From positions 211,541-275,540 of the forward strand of contig NZ_JACIJN010000006.1 in the NCBI RefSeq assembly GCF_014199415.1: a stretch of DNA of 64,000 nucleotides. Direction: 5' to 3'. Below, piece by piece: positions 7,473 to 16,728 of the stretch. Both the position numbers and the translations under genes were made by a program. How positions within the stretch are numbered: the first letter of the stretch is position 1; every line of letters begins with the position of its first letter. Source of the DNA: Sphingomonas endophytica (lineage in GTDB: Bacteria > Pseudomonadota > Alphaproteobacteria > Sphingomonadales > Sphingomonadaceae). Under the pieces are notes generated by a model. That model was given only the letters and a program-made list of their open reading frames with translations. It ran no database searches and had not been told where the DNA came from.

Positions 7473-8203
7473 TCGGGGTAGCGGGGGTGCCAGTTCAGCA
7501 CCCGCTTCGCCTTACCGTTCGCCACCCGGCGGTTCTCGGCATGGAAGCCGCGCGCCGCTGGTGACAATTGCTCGACCGGCACGATCGGCGGCGGCGCGAG
7601 CCCGAGCAGCTGCGCGGCATAGGCGACGACCTCGTCCTGCGGCGCGGGCAGATCGTCGGCGAGGTTGTAGACCCCCGCCGGCGCGTCGAACCCGGCGATC
7701 ACGCCCCGCGCCAGATCCGCGACATGAACGCGGCTGAACACCTGCCCGGCGATGCCGGTGCGATGCGCCTCGCCCTTCGCCACCCGGTCGAGTGGCGAGC
7801 GCCCCGCGCCGTAGATGCCGGGCAGGCGAAAGACCCGCGCCCCGGCCGCGACCCAGCCGGCGTCGGCGACGTTGCGCAGCGGCCGCCGGCCGCGATCGGC
7901 GGGCGCGTCCTCGTCCACCCATGCCCCGCCGGTGTCGCCATAGACCCCGGTCGAGGAGAGATACCCCAGCCAGCGCCCCGCCAGCGCGTCCGCATAATGG
8001 CGCAGCACCGGGTCGCCGACGTCATCGGGCGGCACCGACGACAGCACATGCGTGCTCGCCGCCAACCCGGCGCGCACCGCGGCCTCGTCGTCGAAGCGGA
8101 TCGTCGCGTCGCGTCCGTCGCGCGTGGTTGCCAGCAGCGGTGTGCCCGCCGCCGCAGCGATGGCGCGCGCCGCATAGCCCAGCCCGAAGACGAACAACCG
8201 CAC
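7382..8203 (-). CDS. NAD(P)-binding SDR/epimerase-like protein (YeeZ type)
   Basis: This 273-residue Rossmann protein starts MRLFVFGLGYAARAIA, with a GxGYxA nucleotide loop. It contains the active-site-like block YLSSTGVYGDTGG and the LPGIYGAGRSPLDR block of extended SDR relatives of E. coli YeeZ. The GTG at 8203 is preferred, with AGGGGAG seven bases upstream. A GTG at 8209 is the alternative. The last 91 bases overlap the convergent EamA gene, so the C-terminal tail (ATTSPTAASPAPATASG) may be drift past the original end. The substrate is unknown. Confidence 0.78.
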   Translation of the reverse strand: MRLFVFGLGYAARAIAAAAGTPLLATTRDGRDATIRFDDEAAVRAGLAASTHVLSSVPPDDVGDPVLRHYADALAGRWLGYLSSTGVYGDTGGAWVDEDAPADRGRRPLRNVADAGWVAAGARVFRLPGIYGAGRSPLDRVAKGEAHRTGIAGQVFSRVHVADLARGVIAGFDAPAGVYNLADDLPAPQDEVVAYAAQLLGLAPPPIVPVEQLSPAARGFHAENRRVANGKAKRVLNWHPRYPDYRAGLRALSATTSPTAASPAPATASGVQR

Positions 8204-8240
8204 GCACACTCTCCCCTGAACCGACCCCTCCGACAGCGAA

Positions 8241-8308
8241 CCGGCCCGCTCCCCCGTTCCGCCGCGCCGGCATGATACCGGAGCGGGCGAGACGGGGAAG
8301 CGGGCCGG
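8241..8308 (-). terminator. Long imperfect hairpin downstream of the PEP-CTERM gene
   Basis: CCGGCCCGCTCCCCCGT (8241-8257) pairs with ACGGGGAAGCGGGCCGG (8292-8308) with one mismatch. A smaller GCCGG...CCGG hairpin sits in the loop. It lies between the end of the PEP-CTERM gene and the start of the SDR gene on the same strand. Confidence 0.5.
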
Positions 8309-8339
8309 CCACGCGCGTCAGCGCGTCGCGAACGGCATG

Positions 8340-9059
8340 TTAGGCGAAGCGTACCCGCGCGTCCACGCGGCGGCGGCGCAGCGCGACCCCGGCCATCGCG
8401 AAACCGGCGACCATCATCGCCCAGGTCGCCGGCTCCGGCACCGGCGAGGCGACGTCGGCGCGGATCGTGTCGATCGACAGATTGGCGATCGTCGACTGGC
8501 CGAACTTGCCGGTCGCCGGATCGTAGTTCGCGATCCGCGCCTGCCCCTGCCCGGCATCCGCCGGCCCCGGGCGGACCGTGTCGAACGCGGTGTAGTCGGG
8601 CCGGCTCAGCAGATTGCTCAGCGAATCGAAGAACACGTAGAACAACGTATTGTCCGGCGGCAGCAGCGACAGATCGGTGTCCTCCGCCATGTAATAGATC
8701 ATGTCGGTGCCGCCCTTGCCCGCCGCATCGGAGGCGCGGGCGGTGCCGCTGAACGACCCGGCGAAATTATAGGTGCCCGATCCGATCGTCAGCGCCGCGC
8801 TGACCGGCGACGCCGCCCCGCGGCCGTACAAATAGGCCGAGGTCGCGGTGCTGGTCAGCGTGCTGTCGGGCTTGCTCTCGACCGTGAAGATCGCGCTGAA
8901 CGCCTTGCCGGCTAGATCCGCGCCGGCGGTCCCGAACGTCCCGACCGGGTCGTAGCCGTTCATCACCGTACCCGTCACCGTTACCGTGGTCGGCGCCGCC
9001 GCGGCCGGCACGGCCGCCACGGCCATCGCCGCCGCGGCGATTTTTCCCATCGTCTGCAT
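8340..9059 (-). CDS. PEPxxWA-CTERM sorted exported protein
   Basis: This 239-residue protein has an N-terminal signal peptide (MGKIAAAAMAVAAVPAAAA). Its C-terminal sorting signal is PEPATWAMMVAGFAMAGVA followed by arginines, the PEPxxWA-CTERM tripartite form handled by the exosortase/archaeosortase system. The middle part is Gly/Ser/Thr/Asp-rich with no recognised enzyme motif (res. 25-210). Such proteins are usually surface or matrix proteins made by exopolysaccharide producers, which suits its place beside a polysaccharide region. No exosortase gene is in the window. Confidence 0.9.
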   Translation of the reverse strand: MQTMGKIAAAAMAVAAVPAAAAPTTVTVTGTVMNGYDPVGTFGTAGADLAGKAFSAIFTVESKPDSTLTSTATSAYLYGRGAASPVSAALTIGSGTYNFAGSFSGTARASDAAGKGGTDMIYYMAEDTDLSLLPPDNTLFYVFFDSLSNLLSRPDYTAFDTVRPGPADAGQGQARIANYDPATGKFGQSTIANLSIDTIRADVASPVPEPATWAMMVAGFAMAGVALRRRRVDARVRFA

Positions 9060-9127
9060 CTCAACACCCCTGTCTACGCAACTTGCGCGATCACGAATGG
9101 AGAGCCGCTATGATATAGACAAGAAAG

Positions 9128-9141
9128 CGTTATTATTAACG
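9128..9141. promoter_or_regulatory. Small AT-rich palindrome upstream of the PEP-CTERM gene
   Basis: CGTTA-TTAT-TAACG is a perfect 5-bp inverted repeat in an AT-rich patch about 70 bases ahead of the PEP-CTERM start, where its promoter should be. No regulator can be assigned. Confidence 0.25.
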
Positions 9142-9190
9142 TTGCCCGAGTTCGGGACGCTTTTCGACGCTGTGTGCAAGGGTGGGAACT

Positions 9191-9227
9191 ACCCGCGCGG
9201 AGGACGGTTCTTGACCCCCGCGCGGGT
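9191..9227 (-). terminator. Hairpin downstream of the GH26/RTX gene
   Basis: ACCCGCGCGG (9191-9200) and its exact complement CCGCGCGGGT (9218-9227) form a 10-bp stem eleven bases after the stop of the leftward RTX gene. No U-tract is seen. Confidence 0.5.
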
Positions 9228-9238
9228 GATCGGGCGGC

Positions 9239-11839
9239 TCAGATGAAGCCGAAGCCGCCGCCGGTGAACGCCAGATGGTCGGCGGTCACGCCCGCGACGA
9301 GGATCGTGTCGCCACCGCCCAGATCGATCAGCGCGCCGCCATGGACGTTGCTGACGCTCGGCGCGGTGGTGAAGTGATAGGCCTCGAGGTCGATCCGGTC
9401 GCCCTTCCCGAAGTCGCCGATCACGTCCTTGCCCGAGCCGGCCGCGAAGACGAAGCGGTCCGCGCCGGCGCCGCCGTACAGCGTGTCGTTGCCCGCGCCG
9501 CCGGTGATGACGTTGTCCTTGGCATTGCCGCGGATGACGTTGTCGAGCGCGTTGCCGGTCGCGTTGATCGCATTGCCGGTCAGCGTCAGATTCTCGACAT
9601 TGGCGCCCAGTGTATAGTCGATCGACGCCAGCACGGTGTCGTTGCCGCCCTGCCCGTTGAGATACCATTCGATCACGCGGTCACCGACGTTGTCGACGAC
9701 ATAGGTGTCGTCGCCGATGCCGCCGTCCATGATGTCCGCGCCGGTGCCGCCGTCGAGGTAATCGTTGCCCTCATGGCCATAGAGCGTGTCGTCGCCCGCA
9801 CCGCCCAGCAACGTGTCGTCGCCGGCGTAGCCCTTGAGCACGTCATTGCCGTCCAGCCCCGACAGGGTGTCGTTGAAGTTGGTGCCGTAAAGGGCGTTGT
9901 CGAGCGCGTTGCCGGTGCCGACCCGCGCATTGTTGACGAGGTACAATGCCTCGACATTGGCGGTCAGCGTATAGTTCACCAGGCTGTGGACGGTGTCATA
10001 GCCGCTGCCGGGACCGGCGCGCTCGATCACTACGTCGCCGGCATTGTCGACGATGTAAAGATCGTCGCCGGCACCGCCCTCCATCACGTCGGCGCCGGTA
10101 CCGCCATCGAGCCGGTCGTTGCCCGCGCCGCCGTACAGCCAGTCGTTGCCCTGGTCGCCGAACAGCTGGTCGTCGCCGTCGTTGCCCCAGATATAATCGT
10201 CGCCGCCCATGCCGTGCAGGACGTCGTTGCCGGCGCTCCCGTTCAGCCCGTTGTTCAGCGCATTGCCCGTGCCGACGCGCGCGTTGCCGGTCAGGTACAG
10301 ATGCTCGACGTTCGCGGTCAGCGTATAGTCGATCGAGCTGTACACGGTGTCGACGCCGCCCCCGGCATATTCGCGGACCACATCGCCGGCATCGTCGACG
10401 ACATAGGTGTCGTTGCCGATCCCGCCGTCCATGATGTCCGCGCCTGCGCCGCCGTCGAGGTAATCATTGCCCTCGTTGCCGAACAATCTGTCATTGCCGT
10501 TGCCGCCGAACAGCGCGTCGTCGCCGGCATAGCCGTGCAGCGTGTCGTCGCCGTCCAGCCCGCTCAGCACGTCGCCCGCGCCGGTGCCGTAGATGCTGTT
10601 GTCGAGCGCGTTGCCGGTGCCCTTGGTCGCGCCGGTCACCAGATACAGATTCTCGACATGGTCGCTCAGCGTATAGTCGATCTTGGCATAGACGGTGTCG
10701 ATCCCCTCGCCCGCGCGCTCGACGACCTTGTCGCCGACATTGTCGACGATATAGGTGTCGTTGCCGGTCCCGCCGACCAGCGTGTCCGCGCCGGTGCCGC
10801 CGTCGAGGCGGTCGTTGCCCGCGCCGCCATACATCTTGTCGTTGCCCGCGCCGCCGAACAGGTCGTTGTCCATGGCATTGCCGGTGATGACATTATGGTC
10901 GGCATTGCCCGCGCCCTTGATCGCGCTGCCGGTCAGCGTCAGCGCGACTTCGCCGGCACGCAGGTTGGCGTCGACCGCCGATACGCGCGTCACCGCGTCG
11001 CTCGGCTTCGCCACCTGATCGATCATCGACAGGAATTCGGCGGCCGCCTGCTTGTACTGGCCCTTGCTCAGCTCGCCGGGGAACGCCGCATTGGAATCCC
11101 AGTAATTCTGATAGACCATGTCATGATCGGCCATCCACTGCATGGCCAGCTTCACGAACGCGGGGGAATCGGTGTTGATGCCCCATTCGCCCATCGCGGT
11201 CTGCTTGCCGTGCGCGGCGGCGAAGTCCTGCTGCCACTGCAGGCCATAAGGCTGCTTGATGAACCAGTCGAACGCCTTGACCGGATCCTTGTCGTGCCAC
11301 GCAGTATTATAGTACATGTCGACGCCGATCACGTCGACATACTTGTCGCCGGGATAGGCGGCCTCGGGATTCATGTCCCAGACGTCCAGCCCCGGACACC
11401 ATTCGAAGACGAACTTGTCGGAGACCGAGCGCGCGGCGTCGACGAACTTGCGGAACGCCGCCGCATAATTCTCCGGCTCGCCGACCGCCGACGAGGAATT
11501 CCATCCCTTGCCGTTGAATTCCCAGCCGAGCCGGACATAGATCTTGTCGTCACCTGTCGACGACGAGACCAGCTGCTTGGCCATGGCGAGGAAATTGGCG
11601 TCATACTTGCCCGCGCCCGCGTCGCCCAGCTTAGCGCCGTACGGGATCAGCGGGATCGACCACATGATCGAGACGTCCTGATTGGCGAACATGTCGGCCT
11701 GCCATTGCACCGACGACAGCCAGTCCTTCCAGCCCGCGGTGCCGCCGTGCAACTGGATCGCGTCGAGCCGACCACCGGCCCACGCCTGATCCTTCAGGTA
11801 ATCGTCAACGCTGAAAGCGTTATATACCGAGCTCAACAT
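9239..11839 (-). CDS. Secreted GH26-like glycanase fused to RTX calcium-binding repeats
   Basis: This 866-residue protein has two parts. Residues 1-290 look like a GH26 (beta-mannanase-type) TIM barrel: the putative acid/base is E107 in LGWEFNGKGW and the putative nucleophile is E218 in AMGEWGIN. Residues 315-840 are many GGxGxDxLxGG-type RTX nonapeptides in blocks separated by NVENLYLTG-like spacers. The protein has no Sec signal peptide, as expected for type I secretion through a C-terminal signal (end GGGFGFI). Its position beside exopolysaccharide genes suggests it trims a mannose-containing or similar extracellular polymer. The ATG at 11839 has GGGAAG upstream. A TTG at 11881 is the alternative. 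Transporter genes are not in the window. Confidence 0.82.
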   Translation of the reverse strand: MLSSVYNAFSVDDYLKDQAWAGGRLDAIQLHGGTAGWKDWLSSVQWQADMFANQDVSIMWSIPLIPYGAKLGDAGAGKYDANFLAMAKQLVSSSTGDDKIYVRLGWEFNGKGWNSSSAVGEPENYAAAFRKFVDAARSVSDKFVFEWCPGLDVWDMNPEAAYPGDKYVDVIGVDMYYNTAWHDKDPVKAFDWFIKQPYGLQWQQDFAAAHGKQTAMGEWGINTDSPAFVKLAMQWMADHDMVYQNYWDSNAAFPGELSKGQYKQAAAEFLSMIDQVAKPSDAVTRVSAVDANLRAGEVALTLTGSAIKGAGNADHNVITGNAMDNDLFGGAGNDKMYGGAGNDRLDGGTGADTLVGGTGNDTYIVDNVGDKVVERAGEGIDTVYAKIDYTLSDHVENLYLVTGATKGTGNALDNSIYGTGAGDVLSGLDGDDTLHGYAGDDALFGGNGNDRLFGNEGNDYLDGGAGADIMDGGIGNDTYVVDDAGDVVREYAGGGVDTVYSSIDYTLTANVEHLYLTGNARVGTGNALNNGLNGSAGNDVLHGMGGDDYIWGNDGDDQLFGDQGNDWLYGGAGNDRLDGGTGADVMEGGAGDDLYIVDNAGDVVIERAGPGSGYDTVHSLVNYTLTANVEALYLVNNARVGTGNALDNALYGTNFNDTLSGLDGNDVLKGYAGDDTLLGGAGDDTLYGHEGNDYLDGGTGADIMDGGIGDDTYVVDNVGDRVIEWYLNGQGGNDTVLASIDYTLGANVENLTLTGNAINATGNALDNVIRGNAKDNVITGGAGNDTLYGGAGADRFVFAAGSGKDVIGDFGKGDRIDLEAYHFTTAPSVSNVHGGALIDLGGGDTILVAGVTADHLAFTGGGFGFI

Positions 11840-11989
11840 GCCGAATACTTCCCACCCATGCCTGATATCCCCCGATATCAAACACGCCCCACGACCAAGT
11901 TAATGGGTGAGGTTGACGGCAAGTTTACTATTCGGCCGCAGTACGTGCTGCCGCCGGCTGCCGACGATGACCTATATTCCGCTGGCGCT

Positions 11990-13480
11990 TCAGCGCCGTC
12001 GTGCGAGCGCCTGCGTCATCTGGCGCACGCGGCTGTTACGGCGCTGCCCCTCCCACGTCAGGAACAAGGCCACGGCGATCGTCAGCAGTGACTTGATGCC
12101 GAAGAAATTCCACATGTATCCCGTCGAATAGCCGGCATAGATCGAGCTAAGGACGCGACCGAACAGCACGGAGGCGATCCAGTTCGCCTGCGCCAGACAT
12201 TGCGCCAGCATCCGCATGATCCATGCGTGGAAGATTGCGATGATCGACGACATCACCAGCAGGCCGATGATGCCCATCGCCATGAGGAAATAGGGATAGA
12301 GCGAAAACACGAAGCCGCCGCCGGCTTCCATCGTCCAGCCCATCGTGCGCGACGGCGTGAACGGCTGCATGACGTAATAGAGGCCGAAGCGGGTGCCGGC
12401 CTTGGTCGCGTCCTGCTCGCCCGGCTTGACCCATGACGCCATGTCCGACGCGATCGCGCGATCGTCGAGACGCGCGGCGGCGAGGTATTTCCAGTCGGCC
12501 ACGTACCAGAGCTGCCCTTGCAACGCGACGCGCTCGCCATACCGCTTGGCCGCACCATCGAAATCGTTGAGCGCGCCATAAGCGATCAGCACCGCGGGCA
12601 CCGTCACCACCACCACGGCAAGCGCGACGCCGCCGATGATGCCGGTCGGGATCGGCCGGTCGTTGGCGATATGCGCGAGCCCCGCCGGAATCGAGAAGAT
12701 GCTGAGGATCATCAGCAGCGAGGTGAATTTCTCACCGAACAGGATCGACGTCGCCAGCAGCCAGACCAGCAGCAAGCCGCCCTGCAGGCGGTACCGCGGG
12801 ACCGCGAACAGCACCCCCATGAACGGCACCATCACCAGCCGGTTGGACATCCAGGCCGAATAGATCGGCGAGTCGACCCGCTCGAGATACTGGAAGCGGT
12901 CGATGTGCGAGATCAGCGGGAAGCCGTTGTTGATCCCCAGCCGGATCAGATACAGCGAACCGAAGGTCATCACGACCATCAGCGCCATCGCGATCAGCCG
13001 GCCCTGCGGCTCCCAGCGCGCGGGGGCCTCGCGGAACAGCACCTTGAGGCGCGGCCACGACGCCTCGACCACGAACGTGGCCGTCAAGAAGAACAGCAGG
13101 TAGATCAGCAACAGCCGCGTGAACGCGCCGGTCGCCGTCCCGGTGATCATCGTCTCGATCATATAGGCGCCGCTCTCGATGGCGCCTCCCGACATGAACT
13201 CCGTGATGCGCAGCGCCAGCAGCGGAACGAACAGCAGGAAGGTCGCGGGCGAGGTGCGCAGCAGGCCGAAGCACATCGATGCGAACAGGGCGAGCGCGCC
13301 ATAGGCCCACGCCGCGGACGGTGCCACGACCGCGCCGAACGCGAGCGCCCCGGCCAAGAGGAAATGGATGGCGAACATGCCGCCGAACGCGCGGGCCCGG
13401 CTGGAATAAGGGACGAACGCCGGTCGCTGCTCGCGGGGTCGGCGTGCCGATGGCACCTGTCCTCCGGCTACGAGTGCCAT
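11990..13480 (-). CDS. Polymerase-like polytopic membrane protein (exopolysaccharide)
   Basis: This 496-residue protein has about 10-12 hydrophobic helices and long extracytoplasmic loops (res. 200-230 and 320-390), the layout of Wzy/O-antigen polymerase-like proteins. No short catalytic motif can be pointed to. It sits between the secreted GH26/RTX gene and a divergent acyltransferase/glycosyltransferase operon, so repeat-unit polymerisation is the best guess. An internal start at M35 (MFAIHFLLAGAL) would remove a charged N-terminal tail and is also possible. It could instead be a ligase or have another membrane role. Confidence 0.6.
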   Translation of the reverse strand: MALVAGGQVPSARRPREQRPAFVPYSSRARAFGGMFAIHFLLAGALAFGAVVAPSAAWAYGALALFASMCFGLLRTSPATFLLFVPLLALRITEFMSGGAIESGAYMIETMITGTATGAFTRLLLIYLLFFLTATFVVEASWPRLKVLFREAPARWEPQGRLIAMALMVVMTFGSLYLIRLGINNGFPLISHIDRFQYLERVDSPIYSAWMSNRLVMVPFMGVLFAVPRYRLQGGLLLVWLLATSILFGEKFTSLLMILSIFSIPAGLAHIANDRPIPTGIIGGVALAVVVVTVPAVLIAYGALNDFDGAAKRYGERVALQGQLWYVADWKYLAAARLDDRAIASDMASWVKPGEQDATKAGTRFGLYYVMQPFTPSRTMGWTMEAGGGFVFSLYPYFLMAMGIIGLLVMSSIIAIFHAWIMRMLAQCLAQANWIASVLFGRVLSSIYAGYSTGYMWNFFGIKSLLTIAVALFLTWEGQRRNSRVRQMTQALARRR

Positions 13481-13521
13481 CTACTATCCCTTGCATGGTC
13501 CGCCGGTTCGCGGGCATGATA

Positions 13522-13534
13522 GGTGCACTGCACC
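13522..13534. promoter_or_regulatory. GGTGCA-C-TGCACC palindrome in the divergent promoter
   Basis: A perfect 6-bp inverted repeat around one base lies between the polymerase-like gene and the acyltransferase operon. TTGCAT at 13491 and CATGAT 18 bases later could be a rightward promoter. The regulator is unknown. Confidence 0.25.
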
Positions 13535-13610
13535 ATCGATGCAACCGGACGCGATCAGCGTGCCGCTCGAACATGGTCGGCAGCGCACATGGATGGCCAA
13601 GGAAGCAGCG

Positions 13611-14756
13611 ATGAACGAACCGGCGGCGTCGATGTCCGACGATGGCCTGCACACGGGCAAGGCGAAAGCGTCGCAGACGTTTGAAGGCGTCCAGATCCTG
13701 CGCGGCTTCGCTGCGATGATGGTCGTCTTCCATCATATGTGCTGGGTCGTCACCAGCTATCATCCGGGCCATTCGGCGATCGCGACCTTCGCCCGCCTCG
13801 CGGAAGTCGGAGCCGGCGGCGTCGACGTGTTCTTCTGCATCAGCGGGCTGGTGATCGCTCATGCCGCGCGCAATCTCGCGGCCGGGGCGGGCCATGCGCG
13901 AACCTTCGCTTGGCGACGGCTGTTGCGCGTGCTGCCACCCTATTGGGTCTTCACCGGCCTCCTGCTGTTGCTTTGGGCGGTCGGCATCGGCCTGAAGGGA
14001 CTCAACGTCACGCCGGGGCTGGTGGTCGCGTCGTTCCTGCTGGTCCCGTGGCCAAAGACGACGATCGACGGCGCGCTGAGCTACCATCCGATCCTCGACG
14101 TGGGCTGGACGCTGACGTTCGAGATGTATTTCTACGCGATCTGCACGATCGTCATCGCGGTCGCGGGCGGTCGCCGGATCTGGCCGTGGGCGATCGCCGG
14201 GCTCGGCATCGTCGCCGGCGCCAGCCTGCTGGTTGCGGGACCGGAGGCCGTCGCTTCCGACACGCTCGCCTCGCCGCTGCTGCTCGAGTTCATCGCCGGC
14301 GTGCTGCTGGCGCGGTTCGTCGCCGGCCGGGTCGCACCGCGTGCGGGGCGGCTGCTGATCGCGCTCGGCGTCGCCGGGCTGATCGGCTCGGTGTTCCTGC
14401 CAGATCCGATGACGTGGCGCGTGCTGTGCTGGGGTATTCCGGGAGCATTGCTGGTCGTAGGCGCAGTCCTGATCCCGGTTCGGCTGACCACGCCGCTGTT
14501 ACGGCTGCTCGGATTTCTCGGCACCGCTTCCTATACTATCTACCTTGTTCATCCGTTCTTCACGTTGATTTCAGGTACATTATTGAAGCGCGGGACGATG
14601 GCGCAAGTGCCGGCCGATATGCTATTGATCGTGTTGACCGTAGCTGCTGTCGCCGGCTCGGCACTCACGTGGTTCTTCGTGGAGGGTCCGTTGATCCGTT
14701 TGCTCAAGCCCCGCTCGCGCACTGCGACACTCGCCCAACGGTCGCTCGGCGCATGA
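13611..14756 (+). CDS. Acyltransferase-3 family membrane protein
   Basis: This 381-residue protein has about ten transmembrane helices of the acyltransferase-3 (OafA/NodX-like) family, which O-acetylates or O-succinylates surface glycans. The N-terminal block GVQILRGFAAMMVVFHHM carries the conserved R and HH. The block DVFFCISGLVIAH and the central LDVGWTLTFEMYFY are typical. AAGGAAG six bases upstream fixes the start at 13611. It is the first gene of a compact rightward set, and its stop overlaps the next start (ATGA). Whether the acyl group is acetyl, pyruvyl or succinyl cannot be told. Confidence 0.88.
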   Translation: MNEPAASMSDDGLHTGKAKASQTFEGVQILRGFAAMMVVFHHMCWVVTSYHPGHSAIATFARLAEVGAGGVDVFFCISGLVIAHAARNLAAGAGHARTFAWRRLLRVLPPYWVFTGLLLLLWAVGIGLKGLNVTPGLVVASFLLVPWPKTTIDGALSYHPILDVGWTLTFEMYFYAICTIVIAVAGGRRIWPWAIAGLGIVAGASLLVAGPEAVASDTLASPLLLEFIAGVLLARFVAGRVAPRAGRLLIALGVAGLIGSVFLPDPMTWRVLCWGIPGALLVVGAVLIPVRLTTPLLRLLGFLGTASYTIYLVHPFFTLISGTLLKRGTMAQVPADMLLIVLTVAAVAGSALTWFFVEGPLIRLLKPRSRTATLAQRSLGA

Positions 14757-16552
14757 GCCGCTCGCCCCGCTTCGCCGCCGCGTCGGCCGTGCTGATCGCG
14801 ACGTGCTGCGCCCCCGCGCCCTCGCAAAGCGCCACCGCCGACTGGTCGGCGCTCGCCACCGCCGCGCGGCAGTCGCCCGCCAGCGGCGACGGCTTGCGGC
14901 GCAGCTGGACCGGGGCGGACGGTCGCCCTGTCACGCTGACGGTGCTCGCCCCGCGCCTCGACGGACGGCCGGTGATCTCGCTCGACCCGACGCCCGGCGA
15001 CAACGGCCCCGCGATCGCCGCGGCGCTGGCGCGGCTGCGCGCGGCGGGCGGCGGAACGCTGCGGCTGGCAGCCGGCACCTGGCCGATCGCGGGCGGCCCG
15101 CCGGGGATCGCGCTCGACGGACTCAGCGACGTGCTGATCGACGGACCGGGCGCGCAGCTGGTGTTCGCGCAATGGGGCGACGGCATCCTGATCTCCAATG
15201 CCGCACGGGTGAAGCTGCGCGGGCTGTCGGTCGGCTATGCCCGCCCGCCGGTGGTGAAGGCGCGCGTCGACGGTGGGCGGCTCGCCTTCGCCGGCGCGGC
15301 GCCCGACGCCGGCGCGCCGGTCTATCAGGTCTCGGCCGCCGGTCCGGCGGGCGCACGCATGTTGCTCGGCAAGCAGGGCAAGTCGCTGGGCCGCGACGGC
15401 GGGCTGCCGGGCGGGCTCGGCGATTTCGCGCCCGGCACGCCGGTGCAGGTGAAGCTGAGCTGGTACAAGGGCGGCGCGATCCGCATCGGCGATCCCGGCG
15501 ACAAGCCGGTCTCGCACGACATCACGCTCGATCACGTCACCGTGCGCGATTCCGCGGGGGGCGGAATCGTCGCCGATCTGATGGGCCGCGGGCTTGCGAT
15601 CGTCGGCGCGAAGCTCGGCGGCGCGGGCGGCAGCGCGATCGCCTATGACGGCTTCCACGTCACCGCGGCGGGCGGCGACCTGCTCGTCGAGGACAGCGAC
15701 TTCATCGGCACCGGCGACGATGCGATCAACATCGCCAGCCCGATCATCGACGCCAGCCGCGACCCCGGCGGGGCCAGCGTGACGCTCTCGGGCGCGACCG
15801 CGCGCGTCTATCCGGGCGCACGGCTCGCCTTCTTCGATGCCGGTCTGCAACTGGTGGGCACCGCCGAGGTCGCGTCGCGCAGCCCGCGCGATCCGGCCGG
15901 GCGGATGCGGACCATGTTCACGACCCCCGTGCCGTCCGGCGAGATCCGGTACGCACGCAACATGGACCTGCTGTCGGAACGCTATGCGATCGTCGGCAAC
16001 CGCATGGCCGATTGCATCTGCCACGGCGTGCTGGCGCAGGCGCCCAACGGGCTCATCCAGGACAATCAGTTCTCCGGGTTGCGCTATAATGCGATCCGCC
16101 TGCTCACCAGCGCGGCATGGAAGGAAGGCGCGGGCGCCTACAACGTCGTGGTCGCCGGCAATCGCGTCGCCGACACCGGGCAGGACACGCGCCCCGGCCG
16201 CGTCTGGGCGGCGATCACCGTCTTCGGCGAGCTGGCCGGCAACGGTCCGGGCGGCCAGGCGCCGCTCGCGCCCGGACCGCTCAACGCCGGGCTGCTGATC
16301 CGCGACAACCAGATCGACGGCGTGGACCAGGGCTGCATCGCGGTGTCCAACGCCGCCGATGTCGTGCTGAAGGACAATCGCTGCGCGCGCTTCGGACGAC
16401 GGCCGGGCACGCCGCGAATGCTGGCGGATCGCGCCGACATCGCCGCCGGGATCGCGCGACTGCCCGCCAAGGGCGCCTATCTCGCCGGCGGCACCGGGGT
16501 GTGGATCGACCCGGGGACGACCGCGCGCATCAAGGCCGACGCGTCGCGCTGA
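14753..16552 (+). CDS. Exported right-handed beta-helix protein (lyase/epimerase-like)
   Basis: This 599-residue protein has a signal peptide (MSRSPRFAAASAVLIATCCAPAPSQSATA). It contains the TPGDNGPAIAAALARLRAAGGGTLRLAAG block seen in pectate-lyase-superfamily and C5-epimerase proteins. The middle carries parallel beta-helix repeats (NAARVKLRGLSV, HDITLDHVTVRDS, YAIVGNRM, GLIQDNQFSGL, AGLLIRDNQIDG). It overlaps the acyltransferase gene by ATGA. In an exopolysaccharide operon such a protein usually trims or modifies the polymer in the periplasm. I cannot tell lyase from hydrolase or epimerase. Confidence 0.8.
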   Translation: MSRSPRFAAASAVLIATCCAPAPSQSATADWSALATAARQSPASGDGLRRSWTGADGRPVTLTVLAPRLDGRPVISLDPTPGDNGPAIAAALARLRAAGGGTLRLAAGTWPIAGGPPGIALDGLSDVLIDGPGAQLVFAQWGDGILISNAARVKLRGLSVGYARPPVVKARVDGGRLAFAGAAPDAGAPVYQVSAAGPAGARMLLGKQGKSLGRDGGLPGGLGDFAPGTPVQVKLSWYKGGAIRIGDPGDKPVSHDITLDHVTVRDSAGGGIVADLMGRGLAIVGAKLGGAGGSAIAYDGFHVTAAGGDLLVEDSDFIGTGDDAINIASPIIDASRDPGGASVTLSGATARVYPGARLAFFDAGLQLVGTAEVASRSPRDPAGRMRTMFTTPVPSGEIRYARNMDLLSERYAIVGNRMADCICHGVLAQAPNGLIQDNQFSGLRYNAIRLLTSAAWKEGAGAYNVVVAGNRVADTGQDTRPGRVWAAITVFGELAGNGPGGQAPLAPGPLNAGLLIRDNQIDGVDQGCIAVSNAADVVLKDNRCARFGRRPGTPRMLADRADIAAGIARLPAKGAYLAGGTGVWIDPGTTARIKADASR

Positions 16553-16728
16553 GCCACCTGCCGGCCGTTACGCGCTTGCGCGCGGCAGAAGCACGCGGCT
16601 AGAAGGCGCCGCGTGCGAGGCTGCCGCCGGAACGAGCGGCCGTGTTCATGATACGGCAGGGAGTTTGAGCTGGTGCACCGATTTACGCGCAGGCATGACG
16701 CGTCGCTGCCGCTGCGCGGGGGCCGTGC

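Noticed and set aside
9600..10900. Regularly repeated DNA that could be mistaken for a tandem array or CRISPR
   Set aside because: The repeats are degenerate, coding, and translate to RTX nonapeptides with no uniform spacer.
9275..12091. A 938-codon open frame on the plus strand opposite the GH26/RTX gene
   Set aside because: It mirrors the RTX repeats in antisense, has no ribosome site and shows no domain. Long antisense frames are expected in GC-rich repeat DNA.
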